DNA from: Burkholderia sp. 8Y
Lineage (GTDB): Bacteria; Pseudomonadota; Gammaproteobacteria; Burkholderiales; Burkholderiaceae
DNA: 64,000 nt
Reading direction: 5' to 3'
NCBI RefSeq assembly: GCF_902506145.1
Contig: NZ_LR733519.1
Coordinates: 2,147,213 to 2,211,212, forward strand
A model generated the notes under the pieces. That model ran no database searches. It was given only the letters and a program-made list of their open reading frames with translations, and was not told where the DNA came from. Positions 18,477 through 26,318 of this stretch are shown here, in pieces (the stretch's first letter is position 1; each line of letters begins with the position of its first letter). The position numbers were made by a program, and so were the translations under genes.

Positions 18477-19142
18477 TCAGTCACCCATGCTAGCGCCAGC
18501 CACCTTGATCGCTGACGTGTCGATACCCTGCGACGTCGCATAAGTAACCAGTTGACTCGTCGTGCTGCCAAATGCGGACATAAGCGTCGGCGCTTCCTTT
18601 GCCACGTACAGCAGGCTGCTGAGCTTGAACAAGATGGTCGGATCGATCGTATGCGTGAGCGACTGGCCCGCCTCGGCCGCCTTCTTGCCGGCGTTCACGA
18701 GTCCCGCCGTTCCAACGCCATACGGTACGAGCGACTTGGCAAACATTGCCTTGCTTTCACCGCTCAGTGTGCCCGCCTTCGCGATATCCTTCTTTGCGTA
18801 GTCGTTGAGATCGAGGCTGCTGTCGAGGGCCTTCTTCATGTCGTCCTTGCCCGTCAGCGTCCCGCCGCTGAGCGAGTCGGCCGTGTGTTGCGCGGCCTGC
18901 GCGCGCTCGTCGTCGCCGAGTGCCCTGAACATCATCGCTTGCGCTTTCGACAGATTGAGCAACGACACAGCCATCGATGTGAGAAGTTGCGTTTGCTGGG
19001 TCGACAGTGCATCGACGTTGAGGCTAGGGGCGCTGTTGCTGCCGCTAATGCCGGGAATCGACGGCAGACCAAACGCCATCGAAGGCGATGCATGAACAGC
19101 GGAAACAACTAGTGCAATAGCGGAAAGCGTGCGGAGTTTCAT
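18477..19142 (-). CDS. Exported protein of unknown function
   Basis: 221 aa with a signal peptide (cleavage about SMA-FG). The mature part is mostly helical with Ala/Ser-rich stretches and no cysteine. Last gene of a five-gene leftward run (19142 to 23808), 31 bp after the preceding stop. No family recognised. Its placement suggests it acts in the periplasm or outer membrane with the FlgT/LPP20-like proteins encoded upstream. Confidence 0.7.
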   Translation of the reverse strand: MKLRTLSAIALVVSAVHASPSMAFGLPSIPGISGSNSAPSLNVDALSTQQTQLLTSMAVSLLNLSKAQAMMFRALGDDERAQAAQHTADSLSGGTLTGKDDMKKALDSSLDLNDYAKKDIAKAGTLSGESKAMFAKSLVPYGVGTAGLVNAGKKAAEAGQSLTHTIDPTILFKLSSLLYVAKEAPTLMSAFGSTTSQLVTYATSQGIDTSAIKVAGASMGD

Positions 19143-19173
19143 GGTTCATATTCCTTCTCGTTAGATGGGACTG

Positions 19174-20280
19174 CTAGTGGATTTGTTTGGCGTTCAACTG
19201 ATCGACCAACGTTTTGGCGGCGTTGCGGCTCGCCAGATTTAACCCGTTACGCGTCGCGACGCTTTCATCGGGTCCAAGTCCCGCGAATTGGACGGGACCG
19301 ACCGACGCGACTTTTCTAGGCAAGACCTGCCGGATGTCCCAGACCTGTCCGCGAACCGAGACGAAGACCCGCTTGTTGCCGGTGACGGGGTCGGTGTCGT
19401 GTACGCCCATGTCGATGGTTCCCGTCGCGAATAGCGATGCGCCGCATTGACGCGATGCGCCAATCATCGAGCGGCGCATCTGCATGGTCATGTCGTCGCT
19501 CGCGCCGAATTCCTTCATGACGATGCTCCTGTCCACTCCGCCGCAGTTCGCCACGACATCGTCATAACCTGCGATCTCGAAACCTGACGTGCTGAGCACG
19601 TCGCTCATTGCGGCGGTGACATCCTCGGGACTCGTCACGTCGTAGACGGTTTGCGCACGCTTGCGCTCCGTCGAGCCGCCGTATGTCACTTCCTTCATGT
19701 CGGACGTACGGCTGCCGGTGGCCTCGACATCGTCCGCATCGACGGCTTTTTCCATCGACGTGCTGGACGATTCGATCTTCGCAACTTTCGACACACGCGC
19801 ATCGAAGGACTTGGTTTTGATCACTTCACGGGCGAGAAACACGAACACCAGCGTGCTGCCGTTACCCGTGCCCTGGCGCGCTGCCTGAGAGGTCGAACCA
19901 AGAATGGCATCGACGGCGGTCTCGTTGATGTTCGCCCGCACCGCGACGCGCAAGGTATGCGACGCGGGATCGGTCAACTGATCGACGATCGTCAAATCCT
20001 TGACGTATTCGTCGATATCACCCGTGAAGCGCTCCTTGTTTGCGAGGTAGTTCTTCATTTTTGCGTCGTTGAAGCGCGACGTGAACAGATCCCATGCCGC
20101 CAGCTTCGCTGCGCTGAACGCGGCCTTGCTGGATGCCGCGTCCGGAGCACTGGAGAAGAGGCCGGTCGAATACGGCACGGTGACGGTGCCGCGTACTTGC
20201 ACCACGTCCGCCGCTGCAAACAACGGCATCATGAGCGTCAACGCCAGCAATGCGCGTCGAGCGTGTCCGATTACATGCAT
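19174..20280 (-). CDS. Exported protein with LPP20/FlgT-like N-terminal region
   Basis: 368 aa with a signal peptide (cleavage near AAA-DV). The first 120 mature residues (VQVRGTVTVPYS... AKLAAWDLFTSRF... LRVAVRANI) resemble the LPP20/FlgT N-terminal fold, where an alpha-helix rich in Ala packs on a sheet; this is by-eye inference. A linker rich in Ser follows, then a second domain with two cysteines (NCGGVD and RQCGAS). Its ATG overlaps the upstream stop by 10 bp, so translation is coupled. Function unknown. Confidence 0.72.
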   Translation of the reverse strand: MHVIGHARRALLALTLMMPLFAAADVVQVRGTVTVPYSTGLFSSAPDAASSKAAFSAAKLAAWDLFTSRFNDAKMKNYLANKERFTGDIDEYVKDLTIVDQLTDPASHTLRVAVRANINETAVDAILGSTSQAARQGTGNGSTLVFVFLAREVIKTKSFDARVSKVAKIESSSTSMEKAVDADDVEATGSRTSDMKEVTYGGSTERKRAQTVYDVTSPEDVTAAMSDVLSTSGFEIAGYDDVVANCGGVDRSIVMKEFGASDDMTMQMRRSMIGASRQCGASLFATGTIDMGVHDTDPVTGNKRVFVSVRGQVWDIRQVLPRKVASVGPVQFAGLGPDESVATRNGLNLASRNAAKTLVDQLNAKQIH

Positions 20281-21431
20281 CTGTCGACCACTCCTTTGAA
20301 TGCAGTCATTTGCTTGTCGATGTCCGGCGCCTTCGTCATCTGGGCGAGCGTCTTCGAATCGCGCTTCGAAATCTGCTGCGTCAGTACGGTGAAGAGACGG
20401 CGCAGGCTTGTCTGATAGGCGTCCCAGTCATTCGGCGTGAAGCCTTCCGAACGATCGAGCACGACGTAATTGAGATTCTTGAAGTCGGCGCTGACGTATT
20501 GCGTCTGCAATTGCGGCTGCTCGACGTTCAGCGTGATGAACGAGCCGAACACGTATTGTTCGGTCGCGTTGGTCTGAACTTGTGCACGGCGGAAAGCACG
20601 CACGCGGATATCGATGACGAAGTCCGGATCGGGCAGATTGAGCGTGTAACTGTCGCCATTGGCGAAGCGCGCAACCATGCTCTGACCGATCGCCTGACCC
20701 TTGGTATAAGGCACGAGGCCCACGTTCTGCGCGGACGCCAGGCTGTATTCGAAGGCTTGCGCCACTTCGGTCTGGTAGGCGTCGTTCTGCTTGAGGGCAT
20801 CGGGTATGACGGCTTCGGCCTCAGGCGCAATGGTCACGTTCCGCACGCCGATATACGACGTGTAGCTCTTGCCGACCGGCGCATCCTTCAGACGCCGCAC
20901 CCATTCCGCGAAGACGTTGGCCCCGAAGGCCTTGTCGAGATACATGTTGCGAAAAACTGCCCGGTGCTCTTTGAGCGTGCGGCCCGGCGCGCCGACATCC
21001 TGATACTGCGCCATGGCCGGGATGTCGAGCAGCAGCGTTTTGGTCTGCATGTCGAAGACGAGCACGTCCCCGATCACACGATAGACGTACACGTCCTTGT
21101 CGCCGCGCTTCACGTCTTCGACGCTTTCCTGCTGCAGCGCGAACGCGAGTGTGCTGGCGTTGCCGGCGTGGGAATCGCCCAGGCCGTACTTCAGCGTGAT
21201 GTCGCTCCGATCGAGCGCGGCGAGTTGTTCCTTGAGCGCGGCATCGAGTACGTTCATGCCATTCGCTGTCTTTTCTTCCTTCAGTGCTTCGGCGTAAGGG
21301 TAACGCTGTGAGTTCTGCGAGAAGTTGCCGGCGAAGGAGAAGCCCGCAAAATAGAGGTCTTTCGCGTTTGCCGCGCTCATCGCCATGCAGGGCGTCAGGC
21401 AAAGAATCAGTTTGAGTAGCAGGTGTCGCAT
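20271..21431 (-). CDS. Exported protein of unknown function
   Basis: 386 aa with a signal peptide (cleavage near NAK or ANA). The body is mixed alpha/beta, with an internal segment (FVIDIRVRAFRRAQ and FGSFITLNVEQP) reminiscent of lipoprotein-like or outer-membrane accessory beta sheets, but no family is recognised. It overlaps the downstream gene by 10 bp and is 44 bp from the upstream stop. Same operon as the CsgG-like gene at 22627. Confidence 0.72.
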   Translation of the reverse strand: MRHLLLKLILCLTPCMAMSAANAKDLYFAGFSFAGNFSQNSQRYPYAEALKEEKTANGMNVLDAALKEQLAALDRSDITLKYGLGDSHAGNASTLAFALQQESVEDVKRGDKDVYVYRVIGDVLVFDMQTKTLLLDIPAMAQYQDVGAPGRTLKEHRAVFRNMYLDKAFGANVFAEWVRRLKDAPVGKSYTSYIGVRNVTIAPEAEAVIPDALKQNDAYQTEVAQAFEYSLASAQNVGLVPYTKGQAIGQSMVARFANGDSYTLNLPDPDFVIDIRVRAFRRAQVQTNATEQYVFGSFITLNVEQPQLQTQYVSADFKNLNYVVLDRSEGFTPNDWDAYQTSLRRLFTVLTQQISKRDSKTLAQMTKAPDIDKQMTAFKGVVDRCM

Positions 21432-21475
21432 GTTAGTGAATGAAATCGTGCAGCCTGTTTAATCGTCACGCCAGT

Positions 21476-21940
21476 TCAGTCGATCACGCCGTTCTGTTTG
21501 AGAAAGGCTTTGACCGGCGGCATCAACGCATCCGGATCGAACTGTCCCGTGGTCCAGCTCAAGCCGCTCCACGGAACCTTGAAATCGAAGACCTCGTTGC
21601 CGTGGCACGATGCCGCCACGCTCTGCATGTCGCGGATATCGAGCGCCGCGTGTGCGTCGGGCCGCCGCTCCGCGCGATCGAATTCGACGAACAGCGCGTT
21701 TCTTGCGGCGTGCGCCGCCACTTGCGGCAACGCGCGGCCGGAGCCGTATCGTTCGATCAGCCGTTCGCGCGTCGTGCGAAACTCGATCCAGTCCTCGCCC
21801 GCTGCGCTCCACTTGCGAATCTGCCCGTCGCGGACGGTCTGAAAGCCGTCGTCATCGCAGACATCGAATGCCCACGATGCCGGGGCGTGCGCGATCATCT
21901 GCACGAGCAAATACGCCGGCGCGAGCCGCTTAAAATTCAT
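21476..21940 (-). CDS. Small exported protein of unknown function
   Basis: 154 aa. The start is the ATG at 21940, giving a signal peptide that ends at WAF; the longer open frame upstream lies inside the preceding gene. The mature part has a cysteine in DVCDDDG and another in ASCHGN, which could pair. The gene overlaps the upstream stop by 11 bp, a sign of coupled translation. No family recognised. Confidence 0.7.
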   Translation of the reverse strand: MNFKRLAPAYLLVQMIAHAPASWAFDVCDDDGFQTVRDGQIRKWSAAGEDWIEFRTTRERLIERYGSGRALPQVAAHAARNALFVEFDRAERRPDAHAALDIRDMQSVAASCHGNEVFDFKVPWSGLSWTTGQFDPDALMPPVKAFLKQNGVID

Positions 21941-22589
21941 CGGCGTGCGGCACGGTCTGTTTGAAGTTCGACAGTTGCCCCGGCGGCGTCCGGTATTCTT
22001 CTGCGCGCGGCGCAGCGGCCTGACCGTTAGCGCCCGTCTTCTGCGCATAAGCGGCACGTGTCGCGCCGGACTGCGACTGCGCGGCCGCCGCCTGACTCTT
22101 GCAACTCACGCCGACCTTGACCGTGACGGTCTGCTGTTTCGTATCGACTTCACGCGACACCACTTGCACGCCCGACAGAATCGATTCGGCACTCGTGCTG
22201 CTGACCGATGCGATCAACCGCTTGGCCGACGATGCCGTTGCCTTGCCGCCATCCGATGTGCTGCGCTGCGCGTCTTCGCGAATCGTCGAGAGCGATTGCT
22301 CGGCCTTCTGCTTGCTGCTGTAAAACTTCGCCAGCTCGTTGCGGGCTTCGATCGACCCTTCCTGCGTCGCCGCCTGCAAGTCCGCTCCGGTATTGCCATA
22401 CAACGTGCCGACGCCGGTGCAGAGAATGCGCGCATCGCACGAGTCCTTGGGCGGCGCGACGAAGCAGCCAGGGAATCCGCCGAGCGGGATATCGCCGCCG
22501 CCGTCGTTCGACGCGGGACCTTGCTGAGCGAAAGCGTGCGACACGACTACCGAACCGATGAGACAAGCGACTATTTTCTTGAAGTGCAT
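21930..22589 (-). CDS. Exported LPP20-like protein
   Basis: 219 aa from the ATG at 22589, with a clear signal peptide (AFA-QQ). After a Gly/Pro-rich stretch with three cysteines, a helix (QEGSIEARNELAKFY) and a strand pair (GVQVVSREVDTKQQTVTVKVGVS) follow the order typical of LPP20-type lipoprotein domains. The C-terminal 50 residues are Gln/Ala-rich and probably disordered. It lacks a lipobox, so it should be soluble in the periplasm. Confidence 0.7.
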   Translation of the reverse strand: MHFKKIVACLIGSVVVSHAFAQQGPASNDGGGDIPLGGFPGCFVAPPKDSCDARILCTGVGTLYGNTGADLQAATQEGSIEARNELAKFYSSKQKAEQSLSTIREDAQRSTSDGGKATASSAKRLIASVSSTSAESILSGVQVVSREVDTKQQTVTVKVGVSCKSQAAAAQSQSGATRAAYAQKTGANGQAAAPRAEEYRTPPGQLSNFKQTVPHADEF

Positions 22590-22626
22590 GATGTGATGTC
22601 TGCGTCGTTGAAGGCGGTTAGATTGA

Positions 22627-23808
22627 TCAGTAATCCGATTCGATCGAGTGACTTTCCGCCTGAGCATGTCCGGGCGCAGGACGTCCGCCCATGTCCGCCG
22701 CCAAGGAATTGAAAAGGTCGTTCGCCGAGGCCGCCACTCGCCACGCCTGATACTTGCGCGCGGCGACCGTGCCCGCGTCGAGCGGTTGCGAGTGATCGAG
22801 CGTGGCCTGAGAAATGCGCGCGTCGCTGTAGGTGATGGTCGCAGTGCCGACTTCGCTGCTCTTGTAGCCGAGAAATTCCTTCGTATAAGGGTCTTTCAGC
22901 GTGCTTTCGATGAGCCGTACGGCGCACTTGTCTCCTACCTTGAAGTAGCTCGATCCTTCGGCAATCGTGAGCGTGCCGTTGTCATTTCCGACGACCAGCG
23001 GCGGATAGATAGACTGAAGCAGGTCACCCGACAGCGCGTGTGCCACGCCGAGCAGGCGCTTGACCGCCGGTAACCGGTCATTTCCCTTGACGTTGATTGA
23101 CTTCTGCTCGGCGAACTTGATCTGCCGGCTCGAATAATCGATGACCTGGAGTTGCGCGCGAATCTGCGTCGTGCCTTCGCCCGAACCTGCGTTAGTTCGC
23201 GTCGTGACGATCGCGAGGAAGTCGGGCGCCACGCCCGAGGACAGCCGCGCGAAGTCCTCGATCTGCGTGCCTGCGCGGATCTGGGCCATCTGCGCTTCGA
23301 TCGCTTCCTTCTGCTGCCGGTCGAGAATGGCGAACTTGCGGCTTTCGACGAGATCGGTGGTGATGGCATCGACGATCGCCGCAGTGCTGGCATCGGCCTG
23401 GCCGTGCGAGGGAACGACCGCGATCTTGATCCGCTTCATCTGCTCGGATTGCTTGAGCACGGCCACGCCGACCTGCACTGTCGCCTGGTAGCCGCCATCG
23501 GCAGGCTGCGTCGATAACGCCCGCCACGACTTCACGACGCCGTTGGTCGTGCGGCGAATGTCTTCATCGATACTCCTTGAGCTTTGGGTCGCGGCGCCCG
23601 TCGATGAAGTCGAAGACTTCGTCAGTCGCTCCGTCGATTCGATGCGCTCGCCGTTCACCGAAGCCACACCGTTGCGCACGGCATCGACCGTGGCGGACGC
23701 TGCGCTCGAACCAAAGCCCGTGGCGGTAACCGAAACGACTTCGAGTTGTCCCGCATGCGCTCCGTGTGCCGCGCCAAAGAAGCAAGCGAAGGCCGCGAGC
23801 ACGGTCAT
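22627..23808 (-). CDS. CsgG/FlgT-like exported protein
   Basis: 393 aa from the ATG at 23808; a longer start (TTG near 23862) would give a more basic signal peptide and cannot be excluded. Three parts are visible: an N-terminal segment (VTATGFGSSAASATVDAVRNG) like the FlgT N-terminal domain, a CsgG-like middle (RIKIAVVP, then TTDLVESRKFAILDRQ, residues 150-240), and a C-terminal beta domain (GSSYFKVGDKCAV). FlgT is a flagellar outer-membrane ring protein and CsgG a secretion channel; here the role is unknown. First gene of the exported-protein operon. Confidence 0.75.
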   Translation of the reverse strand: MTVLAAFACFFGAAHGAHAGQLEVVSVTATGFGSSAASATVDAVRNGVASVNGERIESTERLTKSSTSSTGAATQSSRSIDEDIRRTTNGVVKSWRALSTQPADGGYQATVQVGVAVLKQSEQMKRIKIAVVPSHGQADASTAAIVDAITTDLVESRKFAILDRQQKEAIEAQMAQIRAGTQIEDFARLSSGVAPDFLAIVTTRTNAGSGEGTTQIRAQLQVIDYSSRQIKFAEQKSINVKGNDRLPAVKRLLGVAHALSGDLLQSIYPPLVVGNDNGTLTIAEGSSYFKVGDKCAVRLIESTLKDPYTKEFLGYKSSEVGTATITYSDARISQATLDHSQPLDAGTVAARKYQAWRVAASANDLFNSLAADMGGRPAPGHAQAESHSIESDY

Positions 23809-24122
23809 CTGAATCAATCTGCTCGCCGGTTTCGCAAGATGGATAGTCGTTTCGATCTTCAATTTCGTTCTATTTTTTATAGCGATAAAAGCGTAGTTCC
23901 TGCTTCTCACTGGCTATCGGCGCGGCGCGGCAATACTTTAGGAACTTGCTGTATTTTTTCCGGGCAGCTCATCGCCCGGCACGGTCGATGCGGCAAGCCT
24001 GCTTTGTTTTATGATTTATAGCGGCTCTGAAGCTACCGAGGCGGACCGGAGCATACGTAGAATGTCGGGGGTCCGGCTTTCGTCTGGCAGCTCATATGGG
24101 TGCTTCGAGGAGAACCAGCGTC
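23809..24122. promoter_or_regulatory. Divergent promoter region of the exported-protein operon and a winged-helix gene
   Basis: About 310 bp without a gene. It is AT-rich near 23865-23900 and 24000-24020 compared with its surroundings, as expected for promoters firing both ways. I see no clear operator dyad. Confidence 0.35.
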
Positions 24123-24473
24123 ATGGCGCGTAAAGCTGCCATCTATCTTCGGTTCCTACAGTTGGCCGAAGCACTGCGAGGCTTGCCTTCGCTGCCCGCG
24201 CTCGACCCACTCGAAGAGAGAATGCTCGAACTCATTGCACGTGCGACCCAGGACAGGGTCCGGCTCTCGGTCAGAGACATGATGTCGCAGCAGGACCTCG
24301 CCTCGCCGGCCACATTGCATGCCCGACTGAAGTCCATGCGCGATAAAGGGTGGATCACGCTCGCCGACACCGAAGATTCCCGACGCAAGCAGATCGAGCT
24401 ATCGCAGGCCGCGCTGCGACATTTCGACCGACTGTCGGAGTGCTTTCTCAAGGCAGCCGAACAAAGGCGATAA
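24123..24473 (+). CDS. Small winged-helix (MarR-like) regulator, copy 1
   Basis: 116 aa. The start at 24123 matches the opening of the paralogue at 25783 (MARKAAIYLRFLQL against MAKKSFDAYFRFLNL) and has GAGGAG upstream; an ATG at 24096 is an alternative. A winged helix is seen at about residues 40-95, with SPATLHARLKSMRDKGWI as recognition helix and EDSRRKQIELS as wing. Probably a DNA-binding regulator of nearby envelope or motility genes. No ligand domain is present. Confidence 0.75.
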   Translation: MARKAAIYLRFLQLAEALRGLPSLPALDPLEERMLELIARATQDRVRLSVRDMMSQQDLASPATLHARLKSMRDKGWITLADTEDSRRKQIELSQAALRHFDRLSECFLKAAEQRR

Positions 24474-24514
24474 GTGCGATGCGTCGGACGACCAGCTCGA
24501 CCCCGCGGGGCGCA

Positions 24515-25284
24515 TCACAGTCGCGCCGCGCGCGCTCCGTGGCGCATTTCCAGCTGCAGGATCGCGCGCTGGAGCACCCGTTCCGCGTTTCCTTTCAATT
24601 CGACGAAACGGCAGCCCAGCACGGTGCGGCACTGGCCGGTTGGCGCGAGGACTGGTCGCGGTGCGACGATCTGCAGATCCACCAGAACCGCGCCGAGTCC
24701 GCCCGCTTGCAGCCGCACGTCCTTCAAGATGGTGCCCGGCGTGAGCGATTCGAAATGCGCTTCACGCGCGCGCAAAGAGACGCCCCCGAGGGACAGGTCC
24801 TGCAATTCGTATCGAAACGCTACACCGGCGTGATCGTTCCCGCTGAGCACGAACGCATCCAAAAGGGGCGCATCGACGCGGTAGTACTCGCGGCGCTGCA
24901 CGTAGTGAAGCAGTTCGGGAAACGGTGCCTGCAACGCGGGACGTCCTTCGAAGGTCGTCTCGACGGCCCGCCCTGTCACGCACCCCGTACGAACTCCCGA
25001 TGGCTGGCTGCGAAACGTCAGTTCCGCGGCACCGGCGAGTGCGCGATTGAGCCGCTGCATGCTGCTGACGTCGAAAACGAAGTGCGCCTCGCGCACATCG
25101 ACCTCCAGCAGTTGGGTGACGAACTGCGTGCCGTCGAATTCGACTGTGAGGAAGTCACCGCGAGTCAGAATGCTTGGCAGGAACCCCGCTATCTGCGGTC
25201 CGAGCCGCTGCGCGTAGCGGTCGTCGGCCTCTTACCCATCCGTGTGATCGCGCTTTCATCCATCGCCGGGGATTCGGCGATCAT
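24515..25284 (-). pseudogene. ycgR: Flagellar brake protein YcgR-like gene, apparently frameshifted
   Basis: YcgR binds c-di-GMP through a PilZ domain and slows the flagellar motor. Sequence from about 25230 down to 24515 reads as a YcgR-like protein: N-terminal domain (FLTVEFDGTQFVTQLL), the PilZ RRREYYR-type motif (YVQRREYYRVDAP) and LQDLSLGGVSL. But this frame meets TAA at 25229-25231 and has no ATG near its beginning. The natural start, an ATG at 25284 overlapping the upstream stop as ATGA, is in another phase and gives about 18 residues before joining. The total length is not a multiple of three. A one-base indel, real or from sequencing, is the simplest explanation; a GTG at 25096 could only give a protein lacking most of the N-terminal domain. 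Confidence 0.65.
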
Positions 25285-25604
25285 CGTGCGTTGCCAATAG
25301 CCGCGCGGACCGGCTGCGCGCCGATATGCAACATCTCGCCGTGCGTGGAAGAAGACGAAGACGACGAGGACTCGAGCTGAGCCGCGATTCCCTCGAGTTC
25401 AACGAGCAGCGAAAGCAGTTGCGCCTGCTGACCCGGCGCCGCCGCCGGCGCCTGGCGCAACCTCTCGATGCGCTCGCGCCAATACGACACCGGCCACGCG
25501 ACACTGCGATGCCAGTGTCGGGAGCGGATCATCCTCGCGAGATGCTCGATTTCCCGCTCGATGAAAGGTTCGGTGATGTAGGTGAAGTCGCGTTGTTGAA
25601 CCAC
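25281..25604 (-). CDS. Small protein of unknown function, coupled to ycgR
   Basis: About 107 aa from a GTG at 25604 with AGGGA upstream; a TTG at 25640 is the only longer alternative. Helical, with a tryptophan-rich middle (HWHRSVAWPVSYW) and a run of eight serines near the C-terminus. Its stop overlaps the original ycgR ATG as ATGA, so the two were made together. No family recognised; a role in motility is only suggested by the neighbour. Confidence 0.6.
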   Translation of the reverse strand: MVQQRDFTYITEPFIEREIEHLARMIRSRHWHRSVAWPVSYWRERIERLRQAPAAAPGQQAQLLSLLVELEGIAAQLESSSSSSSSTHGEMLHIGAQPVRAAIGNAR

Positions 25605-25672
25605 GGTCGTGTCCCTGACTCCTGATGGCAGCTCTGGCAAGTCGACGCTTCACGTCTTCGCCGAGCCTTGGC

Positions 25673-25711
25673 TTGCCGATGATGTTAGCATTCACTTATC
25701 ATTTTGATAAG
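25673..25711 (+). promoter_or_regulatory. Promoter with overlapping palindromic operator
   Basis: CTTATCA (25695-25701) and TGATAAG (25705-25711) form a perfect 7-bp dyad with a 3-nt spacer. TTGCCG (25673-25678) and TATCAT (25697-25702) form a plausible -35/-10 with 18 bp spacing, so the dyad covers the -10. It lies 72 bp upstream of the winged-helix gene at 25783 and could be its autoregulatory site (inference). Confidence 0.5.
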
Positions 25712-25782
25712 CACAAGGGCAACGCGGACCGTTCTTTTTGCCCCGACGCTCTCATCGAATCATCCTCCTTCAAGGGTTCTAC

Positions 25783-26133
25783 ATGGCCAAAAAGAGCTTC
25801 GATGCCTATTTCCGCTTCCTCAATCTGGCTCAGGCGGTCCAGGCATTGCCCTCGGTGCCGAAGCTCGACGCCGTCGAGGAACGCCTGCTGGAAGCACTCA
25901 CGGCGTCGTGGCACGCGGGGCACGCGCTGACGGTCACCGAAGCGATGACGCTGTCGGTTGCGGGCGCCCCGGCCACCGTGCATCGCAAGTTGACGAGCCT
26001 GAAGAATCAGGGGCTCGTATCCGTCGATGAAAGCAGCGACGATCTGCGCATCAAGACGGTCGCGCCGACGCGCAAGGCGCTGGCGTATTTCGAAAAGCTG
26101 GCCGCGTGTCTTGAAGAGGCGAAGAATCGCTAA
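25783..26133 (+). CDS. Small winged-helix (MarR-like) regulator, copy 2
   Basis: 116 aa. AAGGG stands 6 nt before the ATG. Winged-helix region at about residues 42-95: APATVHRKLTSLKNQGLV as recognition helix and DDLRIKTVAPT as wing. Clearly paralogous to the protein at 24123 over its full length (LPSVPKLDAVEERLLEAL against LPSLPALDPLEERMLELI). The upstream CTTATCA/TGATAAG dyad over the promoter suggests autoregulation. Confidence 0.8.
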   Translation: MAKKSFDAYFRFLNLAQAVQALPSVPKLDAVEERLLEALTASWHAGHALTVTEAMTLSVAGAPATVHRKLTSLKNQGLVSVDESSDDLRIKTVAPTRKALAYFEKLAACLEEAKNR

Positions 26134-26174
26134 AGCGTTGCAACGCCCCTACCATAAACACGCGTGGAGAACGT

Positions 26175-26255
26175 TATAATCTGTCGCTTTCCGGCGCATG
26201 AGCGCAGTAATTTTTCCCACCCGGGCCGTTATCCCTCTTGAGAGCGGGGATGGCC
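26175..26255 (+). promoter_or_regulatory. Promoter and hairpin leader before the TonB-dependent receptor
   Basis: A consensus -10 TATAAT lies at 26175-26180 with only a weak -35 (ACCATA at 26151-26156). Downstream, GGCC (26224-26227) with ATCCC (26231-26235) pairs with GGGAT (26247-26251) and GGCC (26252-26255), giving a hairpin in the leader about 65 nt before the ATG. No known riboswitch was recognised. Confidence 0.4.
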
Positions 26256-26318
26256 AGCAGTGTCCGACAGCCTCCGTAGCAATCGCAGGTGTTGTGCTGC
26301 ATCCAGACTGCGATTGAC

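Noticed and set aside
25281..25640. TTG start at 25640 for the gene upstream of ycgR
   Set aside because: The GTG at 25604 has a better ribosome site; TTG remains possible but unsupported.
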